From Microlunatus phosphovorus NM-1 (GTDB lineage: Bacteria > Actinomycetota > Actinomycetes > Propionibacteriales > Propionibacteriaceae), in contig NC_015635.1 in assembly GCF_000270245.1 (NCBI RefSeq), forward strand, positions 682,001 through 746,000: a stretch of 64,000 bases of DNA, given 5' to 3'. The translations under genes were made by a program, and so were the position numbers. Below the pieces are notes generated by a model. It saw only the letters and a list, made by a program, of their open reading frames with translations. It was not told the DNA's origin and did not search any database. Below are positions 1 to 9,482 of this stretch, one piece after another. The stretch's first letter is position 1, and the number at the start of each line of letters is the position of its first letter.

Positions 1-196
1 CTCGTGGTCGCTCGCGACGGGTTCCTCACTCGCTACTCGGCTGCGCTCCAGGGACTCCGTCTTCCTCCCTCCCTCGCAAGACGAAGAACATGTCTTGCCC
101 GCTCAGTCGTCCAGACGGAGCCGTCGCTTCGCCTCGTGGTCGCTCGCGACGGGTTCCTCACTCGCTACTCGGCTGCGCTCCAGGGACTCCGTCTTC
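1..196. repeat. 64-bp direct repeat (1-64 and 133-196) with nested inverted repeats between
   Basis: Bases 1-64 recur without mismatch at 133-196, an offset of 132. The first copy may begin before the window. Between the copies lie two nested inverted repeats: CTCCGTCT (55-62) with AGACGGAG (113-120), and inside it GCAAGAC (76-82) with GTCTTGC (92-98). Short open frames here are made of the repeat and show no protein family, so I treat the stretch as non-coding. A diverged echo of the repeat core (GCTCGTGACGG) occurs at 428-438, next to the 52-bp array. Confidence 0.8.
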
Positions 197-222
197 ACGC
201 GAGTCGGCTCCGCTGATCGCGT

Positions 223-430
223 GTGGCCCGCGGGCGTCACAGGCACGGGCTTGGCGCACGACTCGCGGTCGTCGTTGGCCCGGGGGCGTGAAACGTGCTG
301 GGGCTACGGGTGACCGTTGGTCGTGGTTGGCCCGGGGGCGTGAAACGTGCTCGGAAGACGCCCAGCCACGGGTCGTCCGTGGCCCCGCGGCGCCAAACGG
401 AACACGCCTCGCGTGCGCTGCGGTGCCGCT
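223..430. repeat. Four-unit 52-bp tandem array, copy A
   Basis: A core of the form TGGCCCGSGGGCGTGAAACG recurs with exact 52-base spacing, starting at 223, 275, 327 and 379. The first 25 bases of the second and third units are identical (275-299 and 327-351); the other units are more diverged, and the remainder of each unit is poorly conserved. A second array of the same period and core lies at 60828-60983. The array sits between the 64-bp repeats and the gene starting at 495. No function is assigned. Confidence 0.75.
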
Positions 431-494
431 CGTGACGGCGTCCTCACTGGCGACGGGTTATATGTGAGGATTCGGACGTGCCAGGAGGGCAACG

Positions 495-1334
495 GTGAGC
501 AGGGAGACCAGAGTGGAGACCGGATCGCAGACGGTCACGCTGGTTGAGGACCCGGCGCAGCCCGGCGCCTTTCTGGTGCGAATCGGGGACACCGACCAGT
601 CGTACGTTGACCTGGCCGATCCGTTGCGGCTGGAGTTCGACTACGTCCAGCGGATTGCCGATGTGATCGACGAGATCGCTCCCGAGGGTGCGCGAATGAG
701 AGTCGTCCACGTCGGGGGCGCAGCCTTGACCCTGCCGCGCTATGTGGCGGCTACTCGGCCCAGCTCGGCGCAGATCGTGCTCGAGCCCGACGAGGAGCTG
801 ACCATGTTGGTCCGCGAGCAGCTGCCGTTGCCACGGCGCAGCGGGATCAAGGTGCGGGCCACTGACGGGCGGAGCGGGATCGCCGCCATGCGTGACGACT
901 TCGCCGACCTGGTCATCGTCGATGCGTTCGTCGGTGCCCGAGTGCCGCCCGAGCTGACCACGACCGAGTTCCTCACCGACGTACGCCGGGTCGTCGGATC
1001 GACCGGTGCGGTGGTGATCAATGTGACCGACCAAGGGCGACTCGGCTACTCCAAACGGGTGCTGGCCGGAGTTGCCGCGGTCTTCGACCATGCGGTCTAC
1101 GGGGCCGAGCCGGCCACACTGAAAGGTCGCCGGTTCGGCAACGTCATCATCACGGGGTCCGAGGCGCCGCTGCCGGAGGCGGCTCTGATCCGGCGTGCAG
1201 CGGGATCCATGTTCCCGTACCGGGTGTTGACCGGCACTCAACAGAGTCGCTTCGTGGGCGGTGCGAAGCCGTTCACCGATGAGGACGCGGAGGCATCTCC
1301 CGATCCGGTCACCGGCGGCGCTCACTTCGGCTGA
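495..1334 (+). CDS. Spermidine synthase-like protein
   Basis: This 279-residue protein resembles the methyltransferase-fold domain of polyamine aminopropyltransferases. It has a VHVGGAALTLPRY glycine-rich loop (about residues 74-86), an acidic residue after the next strand (VLEPDEEL) and an LVIVDAF strand that would hold the catalytic-region aspartate. Many actinobacterial homologues of this size lack clear polyamine-binding residues, so the substrate is uncertain; a SAM- or decarboxy-SAM-binding enzyme is the safe statement. The GTG start at 495 follows AGGAGGG with good spacing. A TATATG box at 459-464 may be its -10. The 3' end overlaps the convergent CPBP gene by 26 bases. Confidence 0.7.
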   Translation: MSRETRVETGSQTVTLVEDPAQPGAFLVRIGDTDQSYVDLADPLRLEFDYVQRIADVIDEIAPEGARMRVVHVGGAALTLPRYVAATRPSSAQIVLEPDEELTMLVREQLPLPRRSGIKVRATDGRSGIAAMRDDFADLVIVDAFVGARVPPELTTTEFLTDVRRVVGSTGAVVINVTDQGRLGYSKRVLAGVAAVFDHAVYGAEPATLKGRRFGNVIITGSEAPLPEAALIRRAAGSMFPYRVLTGTQQSRFVGGAKPFTDEDAEASPDPVTGGAHFG

Positions 1335-2076
1335 CCGCCACCGGAAGGCTGTCGCGAACTCCGCGCAGACACCACAGACCCCAGAGCAGCATCGCAGTGT
1401 CGTGCGCGATCAGGAATCCCCAGAGCAGCCCGCCGTGCAGACCGGTGATCTTGAAAAGCAGATCGCCGACCGCATGGACCGCAACCAGCAGCCAAATGGC
1501 GTTGGTACGCCAGCGCAGGATCGAAAAGCCGACACCGAAGCAGAACGCTCCGACCGCCTGAGCCAGGCTGACCGCTACGGACTGGCCGAAGGCGATGTTG
1601 GTCAAGTGGCTCAACCCGAAGATGGCCCCACCGAGCACAGCGGCCCGTCGCAGTCCCAGACTCCGCAGCGTGTCCTGGATGACGCCGCGGTGCCAGATCT
1701 CCTCGAACACCCCTGTAGCGACATAGCCGGCAACCAGGATGCCCAGGGTTGATGCCGCCGGCAGGTCGATGCCGGTGACCAGCGGAGCCAGCGCGATCAG
1801 CATCGGGATGACCACCAGGCCCTCCCGCCGCCAGCTGCTCGGTCCGGCAGCGCCCGTACGCTGCCAGGCCCGACCCTGGCCGACGATCACCAGCGCGCCG
1901 ATCATGACCACCAGCACGGCGATCAAACGCCAGGTCAGCGGATCACCACCGACGCGCTCGCCGAGCAGGCCGATGATCACGCTGATGGCAGCCGGTGCGG
2001 CCGCCAGCAACACGGCGAGTCGCACCGGGTATCGCCCAGCTGCCCACCAGGGCACGGTCGTCCGTTTGCCCGTCAC
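1309..2076 (-). CDS. CPBP family intramembrane metalloprotease
   Basis: A 255-residue polytopic membrane protein with about seven hydrophobic segments. The three Abi/CPBP motifs are visible: FEEIWHRG (EExxxR), FGLSHL, and HAVGDL near the C-terminus. The glutamates and histidines of these motifs form the metal site in the Rce1-like family. The substrate is unknown; homologues process prenylated proteins or serve in bacteriocin immunity. It starts at a GTG (2076) and is the last gene of a minus-strand run downstream of hutI, with a 55-base gap, so it may be transcribed with the hut genes without sharing their function. It converges on the spermidine-synthase-like gene. Confidence 0.8.
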   Translation of the reverse strand: MTGKRTTVPWWAAGRYPVRLAVLLAAAPAAISVIIGLLGERVGGDPLTWRLIAVLVVMIGALVIVGQGRAWQRTGAAGPSSWRREGLVVIPMLIALAPLVTGIDLPAASTLGILVAGYVATGVFEEIWHRGVIQDTLRSLGLRRAAVLGGAIFGLSHLTNIAFGQSVAVSLAQAVGAFCFGVGFSILRWRTNAIWLLVAVHAVGDLLFKITGLHGGLLWGFLIAHDTAMLLWGLWCLRGVRDSLPVAVSRSERRR

Positions 2077-2131
2077 TCAGCGAATATCGCACACCGCCCA
2101 GAGCCGACGTCAACCGCTGCCGATGGCTTCG

Positions 2132-3298
2132 TCAGAGTCCCTCGAGGGCACGGACGAGTGGCACACCGGGCCGATAGGCGAGGTGCAGATGGCTGGGCGC
2201 TTCGATCACCGCGAGATCGGCGCGACCGCCGACCACGATCCGGCCGATGTCGCTCCGGCGCAGTGACCGCGCGGCACCGACGGTTGCCGCATAGAGCGCC
2301 TGCGCAGGTGTCAGGCCCATCTCGCGGACCGCGAGCGCGATCATGAACGGGATCGAGGACGAATAGCAGGTGCCTGGGTTGCAGTCCGAGGCGAGTGCGA
2401 TCGAGACCCCGGCGGCCAGCAGCCGGGCGCCGTCAGGATAGGGCGAGCGGGTGCAGAACTCCACTCCGGGCAGCAGCGTCGCGACCGTCGTGTCCGAGGC
2501 GTCGGCGAGCGCGTCGACATCGGCATCGGAGAGGTAGGTGCAGTGATCGACACTTGCCGCCTCCAGCTCGACCGCCAGCTGCGCCCCGGGCCCGTGACCG
2601 AGCTGGTTACCGTGCACCCGGAGTTCCAGCCCGGCATCTCGACCGGCCTCCAACACCGTCCGAGCTTCGTCCGCGTCGAACGCGTACGGGGAGTTCGGCT
2701 CGCAGAAGACATCGATCCATCGTGCGTACGGGGCCGCGGTGCTGAGCATGTCGCCGATGACGAGATCGATGTAGTCGGCACGGCGGTGGCGCCATTCCGG
2801 TGGCACCACATGAGCACCGAGGAAGGTGGTCTCCGGGGTGAACTCACCGGCGATCCGAAGCGCCCTGGCCTCGTCGGCGATGCTCAGTCCATATCCACTC
2901 TTGATCTCGACCGTGGTTGTGCCCTGGGCGCGCATCTCGGCGACTCGCGCTGCGACCGGCAAGCGGAGCTCGTCATCAGACGCCGACCGAGTCGCCGCCA
3001 TGGTGCTCGCGATGCCGCCACCGTCGTACGGTGCGCCGGTCATTCGGGCGGCGAACTCGGCCGAGCGATCCCCGGCGAAGACCAGGTGGCTGTGCGAATC
3101 CACGAACCCAGGGATCAGGGTCCGGCCGCCGAGGTCGATCCGCTGATCGGCCGGCGGCGCCTCGGTATCCGCGCCGATCCAGGAGATCCCGTCATCGGTG
3201 ATCACGATCGCTGCGTTGTGGCGGATGCCAAGTCGGTCTTCGGTGCTGTCGTCGCAGGTGACCAGCTCGCCAATGCTGGTGATCAAGGTGCTGGTCAT
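2132..3298 (-). CDS. hutI: Imidazolonepropionase
   Basis: A cytoplasmic amidohydrolase of 388 residues that hydrolyses 4-imidazolone-5-propionate to N-formimidoyl-L-glutamate, the third step of histidine degradation. Metal-binding DSHSH lies in [16 protein letters not shown], followed by the [12 protein letters not shown] region and EIKSGYG loop typical of HutI. The open frame extends upstream, but the ATG at 3298 is chosen because the protein then begins at MTSTLITS and is preceded by CCGAGAGGCTCC. That same leader phrase occurs before the M20 gene at 6004. It is fourth among the clustered hut-pathway genes after hutH-hutU-M20-hutF. Confidence 0.95.
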   Translation of the reverse strand: MTSTLITSIGELVTCDDSTEDRLGIRHNAAIVITDDGISWIGADTEAPPADQRIDLGGRTLIPGFVDSHSHLVFAGDRSAEFAARMTGAPYDGGGIASTMAATRSASDDELRLPVAARVAEMRAQGTTTVEIKSGYGLSIADEARALRIAGEFTPETTFLGAHVVPPEWRHRRADYIDLVIGDMLSTAAPYARWIDVFCEPNSPYAFDADEARTVLEAGRDAGLELRVHGNQLGHGPGAQLAVELEAASVDHCTYLSDADVDALADASDTTVATLLPGVEFCTRSPYPDGARLLAAGVSIALASDCNPGTCYSSSIPFMIALAVREMGLTPAQALYAATVGAARSLRRSDIGRIVVGGRADLAVIEAPSHLHLAYRPGVPLVRALEGL

Positions 3299-3353
3299 GG
3301 ATGGAGCCTCTCGGGAGCATGGGTTGGGATGGTGGCGTGGGCTGCGACGCTGA

Positions 3354-4691
3354 TCATGAGCCATCGTGGAGAGTGTCGAGGGCCGAGGTGAGCAGCGGAC
3401 CGACTGGTCCGAGGCGATGCCGGCGGTCGCGGACGATCTGCTCGCCGGCCACGATCACGTCGGTGACATCGGCGGCTGTCGCTGCGTAGTGAATCTGACC
3501 TGGCTCGCTCCCGGCGGTGCGGACCGAGGTGCTGTCAACGATCACGAAGTCGGCCGGTGCGCCGGTAGCCAGTCGACCGCCACCATTCCAGCCGAGGCTG
3601 TCGTAGCCGGCGGCGGTTGCCGCGGTGATCAACTCGGCGGGAGCGAACCGGCCACGCTGGTTGGTGTCCAGCCGCTCGTGCATCTCGACCCCTCGCATCT
3701 CCTCGAACATGTCGATCACCGCGTGCTGGTCGCTGCCGAGACTGAGTGGGCTGCCGGCGTCCACCAGCGCCCGAGCCGGGCCGATGCCGTCGGCGAGGTC
3801 GCGTTCGGTCGTCGGGCAGAAGCATGATCCGGTGCGGGTGCTTCCCAGCAGGGCAATGTCCTCGCTGGTCAGATGGGTCGCATGGATGGCCGTCGCGTCT
3901 GAACCCAGTAGGCCGTGCTGGGCGAGCAGCGCGGTGGGTGTGCAGCCGTGGACGGCGAGCACGGTCTCGTTCTCAGCCGGTTGCTCGCTGAGGTGGACGT
4001 GCAGTGGTCCCGCTGGGCGGACCTTGCCGAGCCGGGCAAGATCATCCGGATCCAGTGCCCGCACGGAATGGGCGGCGGCGCCAACGCGTACGTTCGGTGC
4101 GTCGGCCTGCTCGGTCGCAAAGGCGGCGACCCGGTCGGCCCACGCATCTACGGATCCGTCGGAGAAGCGCTGCTGCACGGGGTCGAGCGGCTGATAGCCG
4201 TCGGTGGTGAGCCCTCCTTCGAGATAGCAGACGTCGAGCAGGGTCAGCCGGATCCCGGCCTCGTCGGCGGCCGCGACCAGCGCCTCGCTCATCGCGTTCG
4301 GGTTCGCATAGCGGCGCCCGCGCCGGTCATGGTGCAGGTAGTGGAACTCGCCGACCACGCTCATCCCTGCGAGCACCATCTCGGCATAGACCGCACGAGC
4401 CAGCAGGAAGTAGCTGTCGGGATCCAGCCGAGACGCGGCGGCGTACATCTGCTGACGCCAGGTCCAGAATGTGCCTCCGTCGCCATGGGTACGTCCCCGC
4501 AGTGCCCGATGGAACGCGTGGCTGTGCGCATTGGCGAATCCGGGCAGCGCGACGCCGGCGAACCGTACGTCGGCTTGTCGTGGATCGGCGCCCGCCGTCA
4601 CCTCGGTGATCGCCCCGTCGGTCTCGGTGAGCAGCACATCGGTCGCGATTCCGGTGGGGAGATGGGCGCGCGGGATCCAGTACGCGGTCAT
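3354..4691 (-). CDS. hutF: Formimidoylglutamate deiminase
   Basis: A 445-residue amidohydrolase that deaminates N-formimidoyl-L-glutamate to N-formyl-L-glutamate and ammonia. The N-terminal metal motif is [18 protein letters not shown], with the WTWRQQMY segment, the GEFHYLHH strand and the [17 protein letters not shown]-terminal metal/active-site segment characteristic of HutF. Its ATG overlaps the stop of the upstream M20 gene (ATGA at 4688-4691), so translation is probably coupled. Its presence indicates the five-step route, which requires an enzyme to remove the formyl group; no classical HutG is seen here. Confidence 0.93.
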   Translation of the reverse strand: MTAYWIPRAHLPTGIATDVLLTETDGAITEVTAGADPRQADVRFAGVALPGFANAHSHAFHRALRGRTHGDGGTFWTWRQQMYAAASRLDPDSYFLLARAVYAEMVLAGMSVVGEFHYLHHDRRGRRYANPNAMSEALVAAADEAGIRLTLLDVCYLEGGLTTDGYQPLDPVQQRFSDGSVDAWADRVAAFATEQADAPNVRVGAAAHSVRALDPDDLARLGKVRPAGPLHVHLSEQPAENETVLAVHGCTPTALLAQHGLLGSDATAIHATHLTSEDIALLGSTRTGSCFCPTTERDLADGIGPARALVDAGSPLSLGSDQHAVIDMFEEMRGVEMHERLDTNQRGRFAPAELITAATAAGYDSLGWNGGGRLATGAPADFVIVDSTSVRTAGSEPGQIHYAATAADVTDVIVAGEQIVRDRRHRLGPVGPLLTSALDTLHDGS

Positions 4692-6004
4692 CGTGGGTCC
4701 TGCGAACCAGATCGTGCGGAAAAGTGTCCTCGACTGCTCTGATGGTGTGCTCCTAAGCCGCTATGGGACGCAGTCGGGGCTACTTCTCCGCAGTTGAGCA
4801 GCTCGGCTAGGACAGCGGTGAGCGCCTCGACGCCGGCTAGGCAGTCGTCGCGATCGGCGTGTTCGGCGGGCGAGTGGGAGATACCGGTCGGATTGCGGAC
4901 GAAGAGCATCGCCGACGGGATTCCTGCAGTGGCGAGGATCCCTGCGTCATGTCCGGCGCCGGTGCCGAGCAGCGGTGCCGTCGGCAGCACCTCCTGCAAC
5001 CGACCAATGAGCCCGGCGTCGAACCGGGTGGTCGGGGTCCAGGACTCCTCGCCGACCTCAGCGCCGAACTCGCCGGCTGCCGTGGTGATCTCGGTGACCA
5101 TCCGGCGGACCGCGTTCTCGTCGGCGCCCCGGCCGTCCAGCCAGGCCGTTGCCGCCGACGGGATGGCATTCACCCCGCCCGGCACGAGCAGGGTCTTGCC
5201 GACAGTCGCGACACAGCCGTGCATCGATGCCGCCGAGCGCGCCGCGAGCACCGTGGAGGCCAGTCCGATCATGGCGTCGTGCCGATCGGTCAGCCGGGTC
5301 GTACCGGCGTGGTTGGCCTCACCAGGGAAGTCGATCCGCCAGCGACCGTGCGGCCAGATGTCGGTGCCAATCGCTACCGGTTGGCCGAGGTCGATCAGCC
5401 CACGGCCCTGCTCGACATGCAGTTCGACGAAGGCACCGATCCGCTTCAGCGTCTCCGGGTCAGACCCGATCGTGTGCGGATCGCGACCGGCCGACCGCAG
5501 TGCCTCGGCCATGGTCACCCCCTCTCCGTCCTGCAGCCCGAGCGCCCGCTCGGGTGTCATCGCCCCGGTGATCACCCGGGATCCGGCGCAGGCGACACCG
5601 AACCGGGCGCCCTCCTCGTCGGAGAAGTTGACGATCCCGAGCGGTCTCGCCGGGACGAATCCCTCGGCACGCAACTGATCCAGCGCAGCGAAGGCCGACA
5701 CCACGCCGAGCGGCCCGTCGTAGGCGCCTCCGTCGGGCACGCTGTCCAGATGGGAACCGGTGACGATCCCCGGCGTGATGTCCGGATCACCCCACCAGGC
5801 CCACTGATTGCCCATCCGATCGGTGGTCAACTCCAGACCTCGGGCGGCCGCCTCACCGGCGAACCACTCGCGGAGGGTATGGTCCACGCCCGTCAGGGCA
5901 TAACGGCGGTAGCCGCCGGTCTCCTCGCTGCGCCCGATCCCACCGAGATCCGCCCACTGCCGATCGAAGGAGGAACGCGATGCGCGACCATCAGAACCGG
6001 TCAT
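4688..6004 (-). CDS. M20 family amidohydrolase (allantoate/N-carbamoyl amino acid type) in hut operon
   Basis: A 438-residue member of the M20 allantoate amidohydrolase/N-carbamoyl-L-amino acid hydrolase group. Visible motifs are GSHLDSVPDGGAYDGPLGV (metal-ligating His and Asp), FSDEEGARFG (Glu pair), ELHVEQGRGL, GEANHAGTT (dimerization-domain His) and GHDAGILA. It sits between hutU and hutF and its stop overlaps the hutF start. From this position I infer that it hydrolyses N-formylglutamate, replacing HutG; allantoate or N-carbamoyl activity is the alternative. The last 33 or so residues after LAELLNCG look like a poorly conserved tail. The leader matches that of hutI (CCGAGAGGCTCC before the ATG). 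Confidence 0.85.
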   Translation of the reverse strand: MTGSDGRASRSSFDRQWADLGGIGRSEETGGYRRYALTGVDHTLREWFAGEAAARGLELTTDRMGNQWAWWGDPDITPGIVTGSHLDSVPDGGAYDGPLGVVSAFAALDQLRAEGFVPARPLGIVNFSDEEGARFGVACAGSRVITGAMTPERALGLQDGEGVTMAEALRSAGRDPHTIGSDPETLKRIGAFVELHVEQGRGLIDLGQPVAIGTDIWPHGRWRIDFPGEANHAGTTRLTDRHDAMIGLASTVLAARSAASMHGCVATVGKTLLVPGGVNAIPSAATAWLDGRGADENAVRRMVTEITTAAGEFGAEVGEESWTPTTRFDAGLIGRLQEVLPTAPLLGTGAGHDAGILATAGIPSAMLFVRNPTGISHSPAEHADRDDCLAGVEALTAVLAELLNCGEVAPTASHSGLGAHHQSSRGHFSARSGSQDPR

Positions 6005-6031
6005 GGGCGGAGCCTCTCGGGAGTGCAGGAG

Positions 6032-6117
6032 CGATTCGGAGCGACACGTCCCGCGAGTGAAGCGAGCAGATCCGACAGAGTGTCGTTCCGAATCGTGACG
6101 AACGAGCGAGATCTCGC
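6032..6117. repeat. Inverted repeat and 12-bp palindrome between hutU and the M20 gene
   Basis: CGATTCGGAGCGACAC (6032-6047) pairs with GTGTCGTTCCGAATCG (6080-6095), one mismatch in 16. Just beyond is the perfect palindrome GCGAGATCTCGC (6106-6117). The 147-base gap is the longest within the hut operon, so the structures could attenuate or protect the transcript; no function is demonstrated. Confidence 0.6.
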
Positions 6118-6151
6118 GGAGCCCTTGGCCGGGGAGCGCGGAGCGCGACCA

Positions 6152-7813
6152 TCAGACACTGTCCTCGCGCATCGGCACTCGTACGCCGCGCTCGGTGGCC
6201 ACGTCGACGGCCAGGTCGTAGCCGGCGTCGACGTGCCGGATGACACCCATGCCGGGATCGTTGGTGAGCACCCGAGACAGCTTTTGCGCGGCCAGCTCGG
6301 TGCCGTCGGCAACCGAGACCTGCCCAGCGTGGATGGATCGGCCGATGCCGACCCCGCCGCCGTGGTGGATGGACACCCACGATGCGCCCGAGGCCGTGTT
6401 GACCAGGGCGTTCAGCAGTGGCCAGTCGGCGATCGCGTCGGAGCCGTCGGCCATCGACTCGGTCTCGCGATAGGGGCTGGCGACGGAGCCGCAGTCGAGG
6501 TGGTCGCGACCGATCACGATCGGTGCGCTGACCTCGCCGGAGGCGACCAGGTCGTTGAACGCGGCCCCGGCCTTGTCCCGCTCGCCGTAGCCCAGCCAGC
6601 AGATCCGCGCCGGCAGACCCTGGAAAGCGATCTTCTCCTTGGCGCCCCGCATCCACTTCTGCAGTCGGTCGTTGTCGGGGAACAGATCCATCACGGCCTT
6701 GTCGGTGGCATAGATGTCCTTCGGATCACCAGACAGCGCGGCCCAGCGGAACGGGCCCTTGCCCTGGCAGAACAGCGGCCGGATGTACGCCGGCACGAAG
6801 CCGGGGAACTCGAATGCCCGCTCGTAGCCGCCCTTGCGGGCCTCGTCGCGGATCGAGTTGCCGTAGTCGAACACCTCAGCGCCGCCATCTTGGAACTCCA
6901 CCATCGCCTGAACGTGCTTGGCCATCGAGGCCTGGGCGCGATCGGTGAACTCCTCCGGCTTCTTGGCCGCGTAGTCGTCCCAGTCGTCGACGCTGATGCC
7001 CTCCGGTAGGTACGCCAGCGGATCGTGCGCGCTGGTCTGGTCGGTGACGATGTCGATCGGTACGCCGCGACGGAGCAACTCGGGGAAGATCTCCGCGCAG
7101 TTGCCGACCACACCGACCGACCAGGCGCGCTTGTCGGCCTTGGCCTGCAGCGCTTTCGCGATGCCCGAGTCGAGATCGTCGGCCACCTCGTCGAGATAGC
7201 GGTGATCGACTCGACGCTGCAGCCGGTGCCGATCCACGTCGACGATCAGGCAGACACCGTCGTTGAGCGTGACGGCCAAGGGCTGGGCACCGCCCATGCC
7301 GCCGCAGCCACCGGTCAGCGTCAAGGTGCCGGCCAGGGTGCCGCCGAACCGCTTCTCGGCCACGGCGGCGAAGGTCTCGTAGGTGCCCTGGACGATGCCT
7401 TGGGTGCCGATGTAGATCCAAGAACCGGCGGTCATCTGGCCGTACATGGTCAGACCCTGATGCTCCAGCCGACGAAACTCGGGCCAGTTCGCCCAGTCGG
7501 GCACCAGATTGGAGTTGGCGATCAGCACGCGCGGGGCCCATTCATGGGTACGCATCACGCCGACCGGTCGGCCGGACTGGACCAGCATGGTCTCGTCGGC
7601 CTCGAGGTCGCGCAGCGTACGGACCATGGCGTCGAAGGACCGCCAGTCACGCGCGGCGCGGCCGGTGCCGCCGTAGACGACCAGATCGTCGGGACGCTCG
7701 GCGTTCTCCGGGTCGAGGTTGTTCATCAGCATCCGCAGCGGGGCCTCGGTGGTCCAGCTCTTGGCGGACAGGGTGGTGCCGCGGGGTGCGCGGACGGGAC
7801 GGGCGCCTTCCAT
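6152..7813 (-). CDS. hutU: Urocanate hydratase
   Basis: A 553-residue NAD-dependent urocanase that converts urocanate to imidazolonepropionate, the second step of histidine breakdown. Family sequences are plain: [25 protein letters not shown] N-terminus, [22 protein letters not shown], the glycine-rich [14 protein letters not shown] segment that binds [12 protein letters not shown], and the C-terminal [18 protein letters not shown]. Length is normal. It starts at the ATG at 7813 with AAAGGA upstream, 23 bases after hutH, and is clearly in the same operon. Confidence 0.97.
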   Translation of the reverse strand: MEGARPVRAPRGTTLSAKSWTTEAPLRMLMNNLDPENAERPDDLVVYGGTGRAARDWRSFDAMVRTLRDLEADETMLVQSGRPVGVMRTHEWAPRVLIANSNLVPDWANWPEFRRLEHQGLTMYGQMTAGSWIYIGTQGIVQGTYETFAAVAEKRFGGTLAGTLTLTGGCGGMGGAQPLAVTLNDGVCLIVDVDRHRLQRRVDHRYLDEVADDLDSGIAKALQAKADKRAWSVGVVGNCAEIFPELLRRGVPIDIVTDQTSAHDPLAYLPEGISVDDWDDYAAKKPEEFTDRAQASMAKHVQAMVEFQDGGAEVFDYGNSIRDEARKGGYERAFEFPGFVPAYIRPLFCQGKGPFRWAALSGDPKDIYATDKAVMDLFPDNDRLQKWMRGAKEKIAFQGLPARICWLGYGERDKAGAAFNDLVASGEVSAPIVIGRDHLDCGSVASPYRETESMADGSDAIADWPLLNALVNTASGASWVSIHHGGGVGIGRSIHAGQVSVADGTELAAQKLSRVLTNDPGMGVIRHVDAGYDLAVDVATERGVRVPMREDSV

Positions 7814-7836
7814 CAGAAATCAGTCCTTTCGGGGAG

Positions 7837-9402
7837 TCAGTTGAGCGGGCCGGTGATGGCCTCGGCGGCTGCAACGGCGCCGCCGGTGGAGACGAAGGTG
7901 ACGGCAGTCTCGATCTCGGGAGCGAGCCAACGATCTGGACCGGGAGCGGGGGCACCGGCGGCGCGCAGGGCAGTGATCACCGCTCCGGTCGCCGGGCTTG
8001 GAGTGAGCGGCGCGCGCAACTCGATGCCACGGGCGGCGGTGAGCAGTTCGATGGCCAGCACCCGGGTCAGCCCGTCGATCGCGCGGCGGAGCTTGCGGGC
8101 CGCGGACCAGCCCATCGACACATGGTCCTCCTGCATCGCCGAGCTGGGGATGGAGTCGACCGAGGCCGGCGCTGCGAGCCGCTTGAGCTCGGAGACGATC
8201 GCCGCCTGGGTGTACTGGGCGATCATGTGGCCGGAATCGACGCCTGGATCGTCGGCCAGGAAGGGATTCAGGCCGTGGCTGCGAGTCTTGTCCAGGAACC
8301 GGTCGGTGCGGCGTTCGGAGATGCTGGCCAGATCTGCGACCACGATGGCGAGGAAGTCCAGCACGTACGCGATCGGTGCGCCGTGGAAGTTGCCGTTGGA
8401 CTCGACCCGTCCGTCCAGGGTGACGACGGGGTTGTCGATCGCGGAGGCCAGCTCGATCGACGCCACCGTACGGGCGTGCGCCATGGTGTCGCGGGCGCCG
8501 CCGGCGACCTGAGGTGAGCAACGCAGTGAGTACGCGTCCTGCACCCGGGTGCAGTTGTCGGTGCGGTGGCTCTCTCGAATGGCACTTCGGACCATGATCT
8601 TCCGCAGGTTGGTGGCCGAGGCCAGCTGGCCGGGATGGGGCCGGAGCCGGTGCAGATCCTCGGCGAACACGTCGTCAGTGCCGAGTTGCCCCTCCACGCT
8701 CATGGCGGCGGTCACATCCGCCGTGGTGACCAGGGTGTCCAGATCTGCCAGCGCCAAGATCAACATGCCGAGCATGCCGTCGGTGCCGTTGATCAGCGCC
8801 AGGCCTTCCTTCTCGGCCAGCACGACGGGTTCGAGGCCGGCCGCAGCGAGAGCCTCGGCGGCAGGCCGCAGCACGCCGTCCTGATCGCGGACCGTGCCCT
8901 CGCCCATCACCGCCAGTGCGCAGTGGGCCAAGGGGGCGAGGTCGCCGGAGCAGCCCAGACTGCCGTACTCGTGCACGACCGGTGTGATGCCCGCGTTCAG
9001 CAGGTTTACGTAGGTCTGGGCGACGACCTCGCGGACACCCGTGCGCCCGGTGGCCAAGGTGGAGAGCCGGAGCAGCATCAGCGCACGGACCACCTCGCGC
9101 TCCACCTCGGGACCCGATCCGGCGGCGTGGGAGCGGATCAAACTGCGCTGCAGCTGGGTGCGACTGGCGATCGGGATGTGCCTGGTGGCGAGCGCGCCGA
9201 AGCCGGTGGACACGCCGTAGTGCGGTTGCGGGTCGTCGGCCAAGGCCTCGATCACGGCCCGGGTCCGGCGGATCTCGGCCAGCGCGTCGGGGTGGATCTG
9301 CACCCGGGCATCGTGCCGAGCCACCGCGACGACCTCGTCGAAGCTGACCGGACCCAGACCGACGGTGATGGTGTCGGTGGGGTTCAGGGTCTGTGTGGGC
9401 AT
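7837..9402 (-). CDS. hutH: Histidine ammonia-lyase
   Basis: A 521-residue histidase that removes ammonia from L-histidine to give urocanate and commits histidine to degradation. It carries the YGVSTGFG loop with the catalytic tyrosine, the cofactor-forming loop GSLGCSGDLAPLAH, and the C-terminal QEDHVSMG motif. The residue preceding Ser-Gly in the autocatalytic MIO loop is cysteine rather than the alanine usual in well-studied histidases. The ATG at 9402 follows GGAGG closely. It is the first gene of the operon and diverges from the iclR-type gene, with the operator at 9458-9473 in the shared region. Confidence 0.96.
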   Translation of the reverse strand: MPTQTLNPTDTITVGLGPVSFDEVVAVARHDARVQIHPDALAEIRRTRAVIEALADDPQPHYGVSTGFGALATRHIPIASRTQLQRSLIRSHAAGSGPEVEREVVRALMLLRLSTLATGRTGVREVVAQTYVNLLNAGITPVVHEYGSLGCSGDLAPLAHCALAVMGEGTVRDQDGVLRPAAEALAAAGLEPVVLAEKEGLALINGTDGMLGMLILALADLDTLVTTADVTAAMSVEGQLGTDDVFAEDLHRLRPHPGQLASATNLRKIMVRSAIRESHRTDNCTRVQDAYSLRCSPQVAGGARDTMAHARTVASIELASAIDNPVVTLDGRVESNGNFHGAPIAYVLDFLAIVVADLASISERRTDRFLDKTRSHGLNPFLADDPGVDSGHMIAQYTQAAIVSELKRLAAPASVDSIPSSAMQEDHVSMGWSAARKLRRAIDGLTRVLAIELLTAARGIELRAPLTPSPATGAVITALRAAGAPAPGPDRWLAPEIETAVTFVSTGGAVAAAEAITGPLN

Positions 9403-9457
9403 GCCTCCATTGGACGCGATCCGAGGACACCTTCGGAAGGCCGTCGCTGGTGATCCT

Positions 9458-9473
9458 GTCTCATATCTGAGAC
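9458..9473. promoter_or_regulatory. Probable IclR-type operator GTCTCATATCTGAGAC
   Basis: A perfect six-base inverted repeat (GTCTCA, TGAGAC) with a four-base spacer lies between the divergent hutH and iclR-type genes, ending nine bases before the regulator's start. It overlaps where a -10 box for the regulator would sit. Size and location fit autoregulation and control of hut by the adjacent IclR protein. Confidence 0.6.
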
Positions 9474-9482
9474 TCTCGCGCT

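Noticed and set aside
223-430. CRISPR array, because of regular 52-base spacing
   Set aside because: The repeated part is not identical between units, the rest is also partly related, the number of units is small and no cas gene is present.
1-494. Protein-coding frames in the left repeat region
   Set aside because: The open frames repeat the same peptide because of the DNA repeat, have no family match and lack ribosome-binding sites.
4859-7009. Plus-strand open frame of 716 codons across the hut genes
   Set aside because: It is antisense to the M20 and hutU genes, whose motifs are unambiguous; the translation is Arg/Gly/Gln-rich noise.
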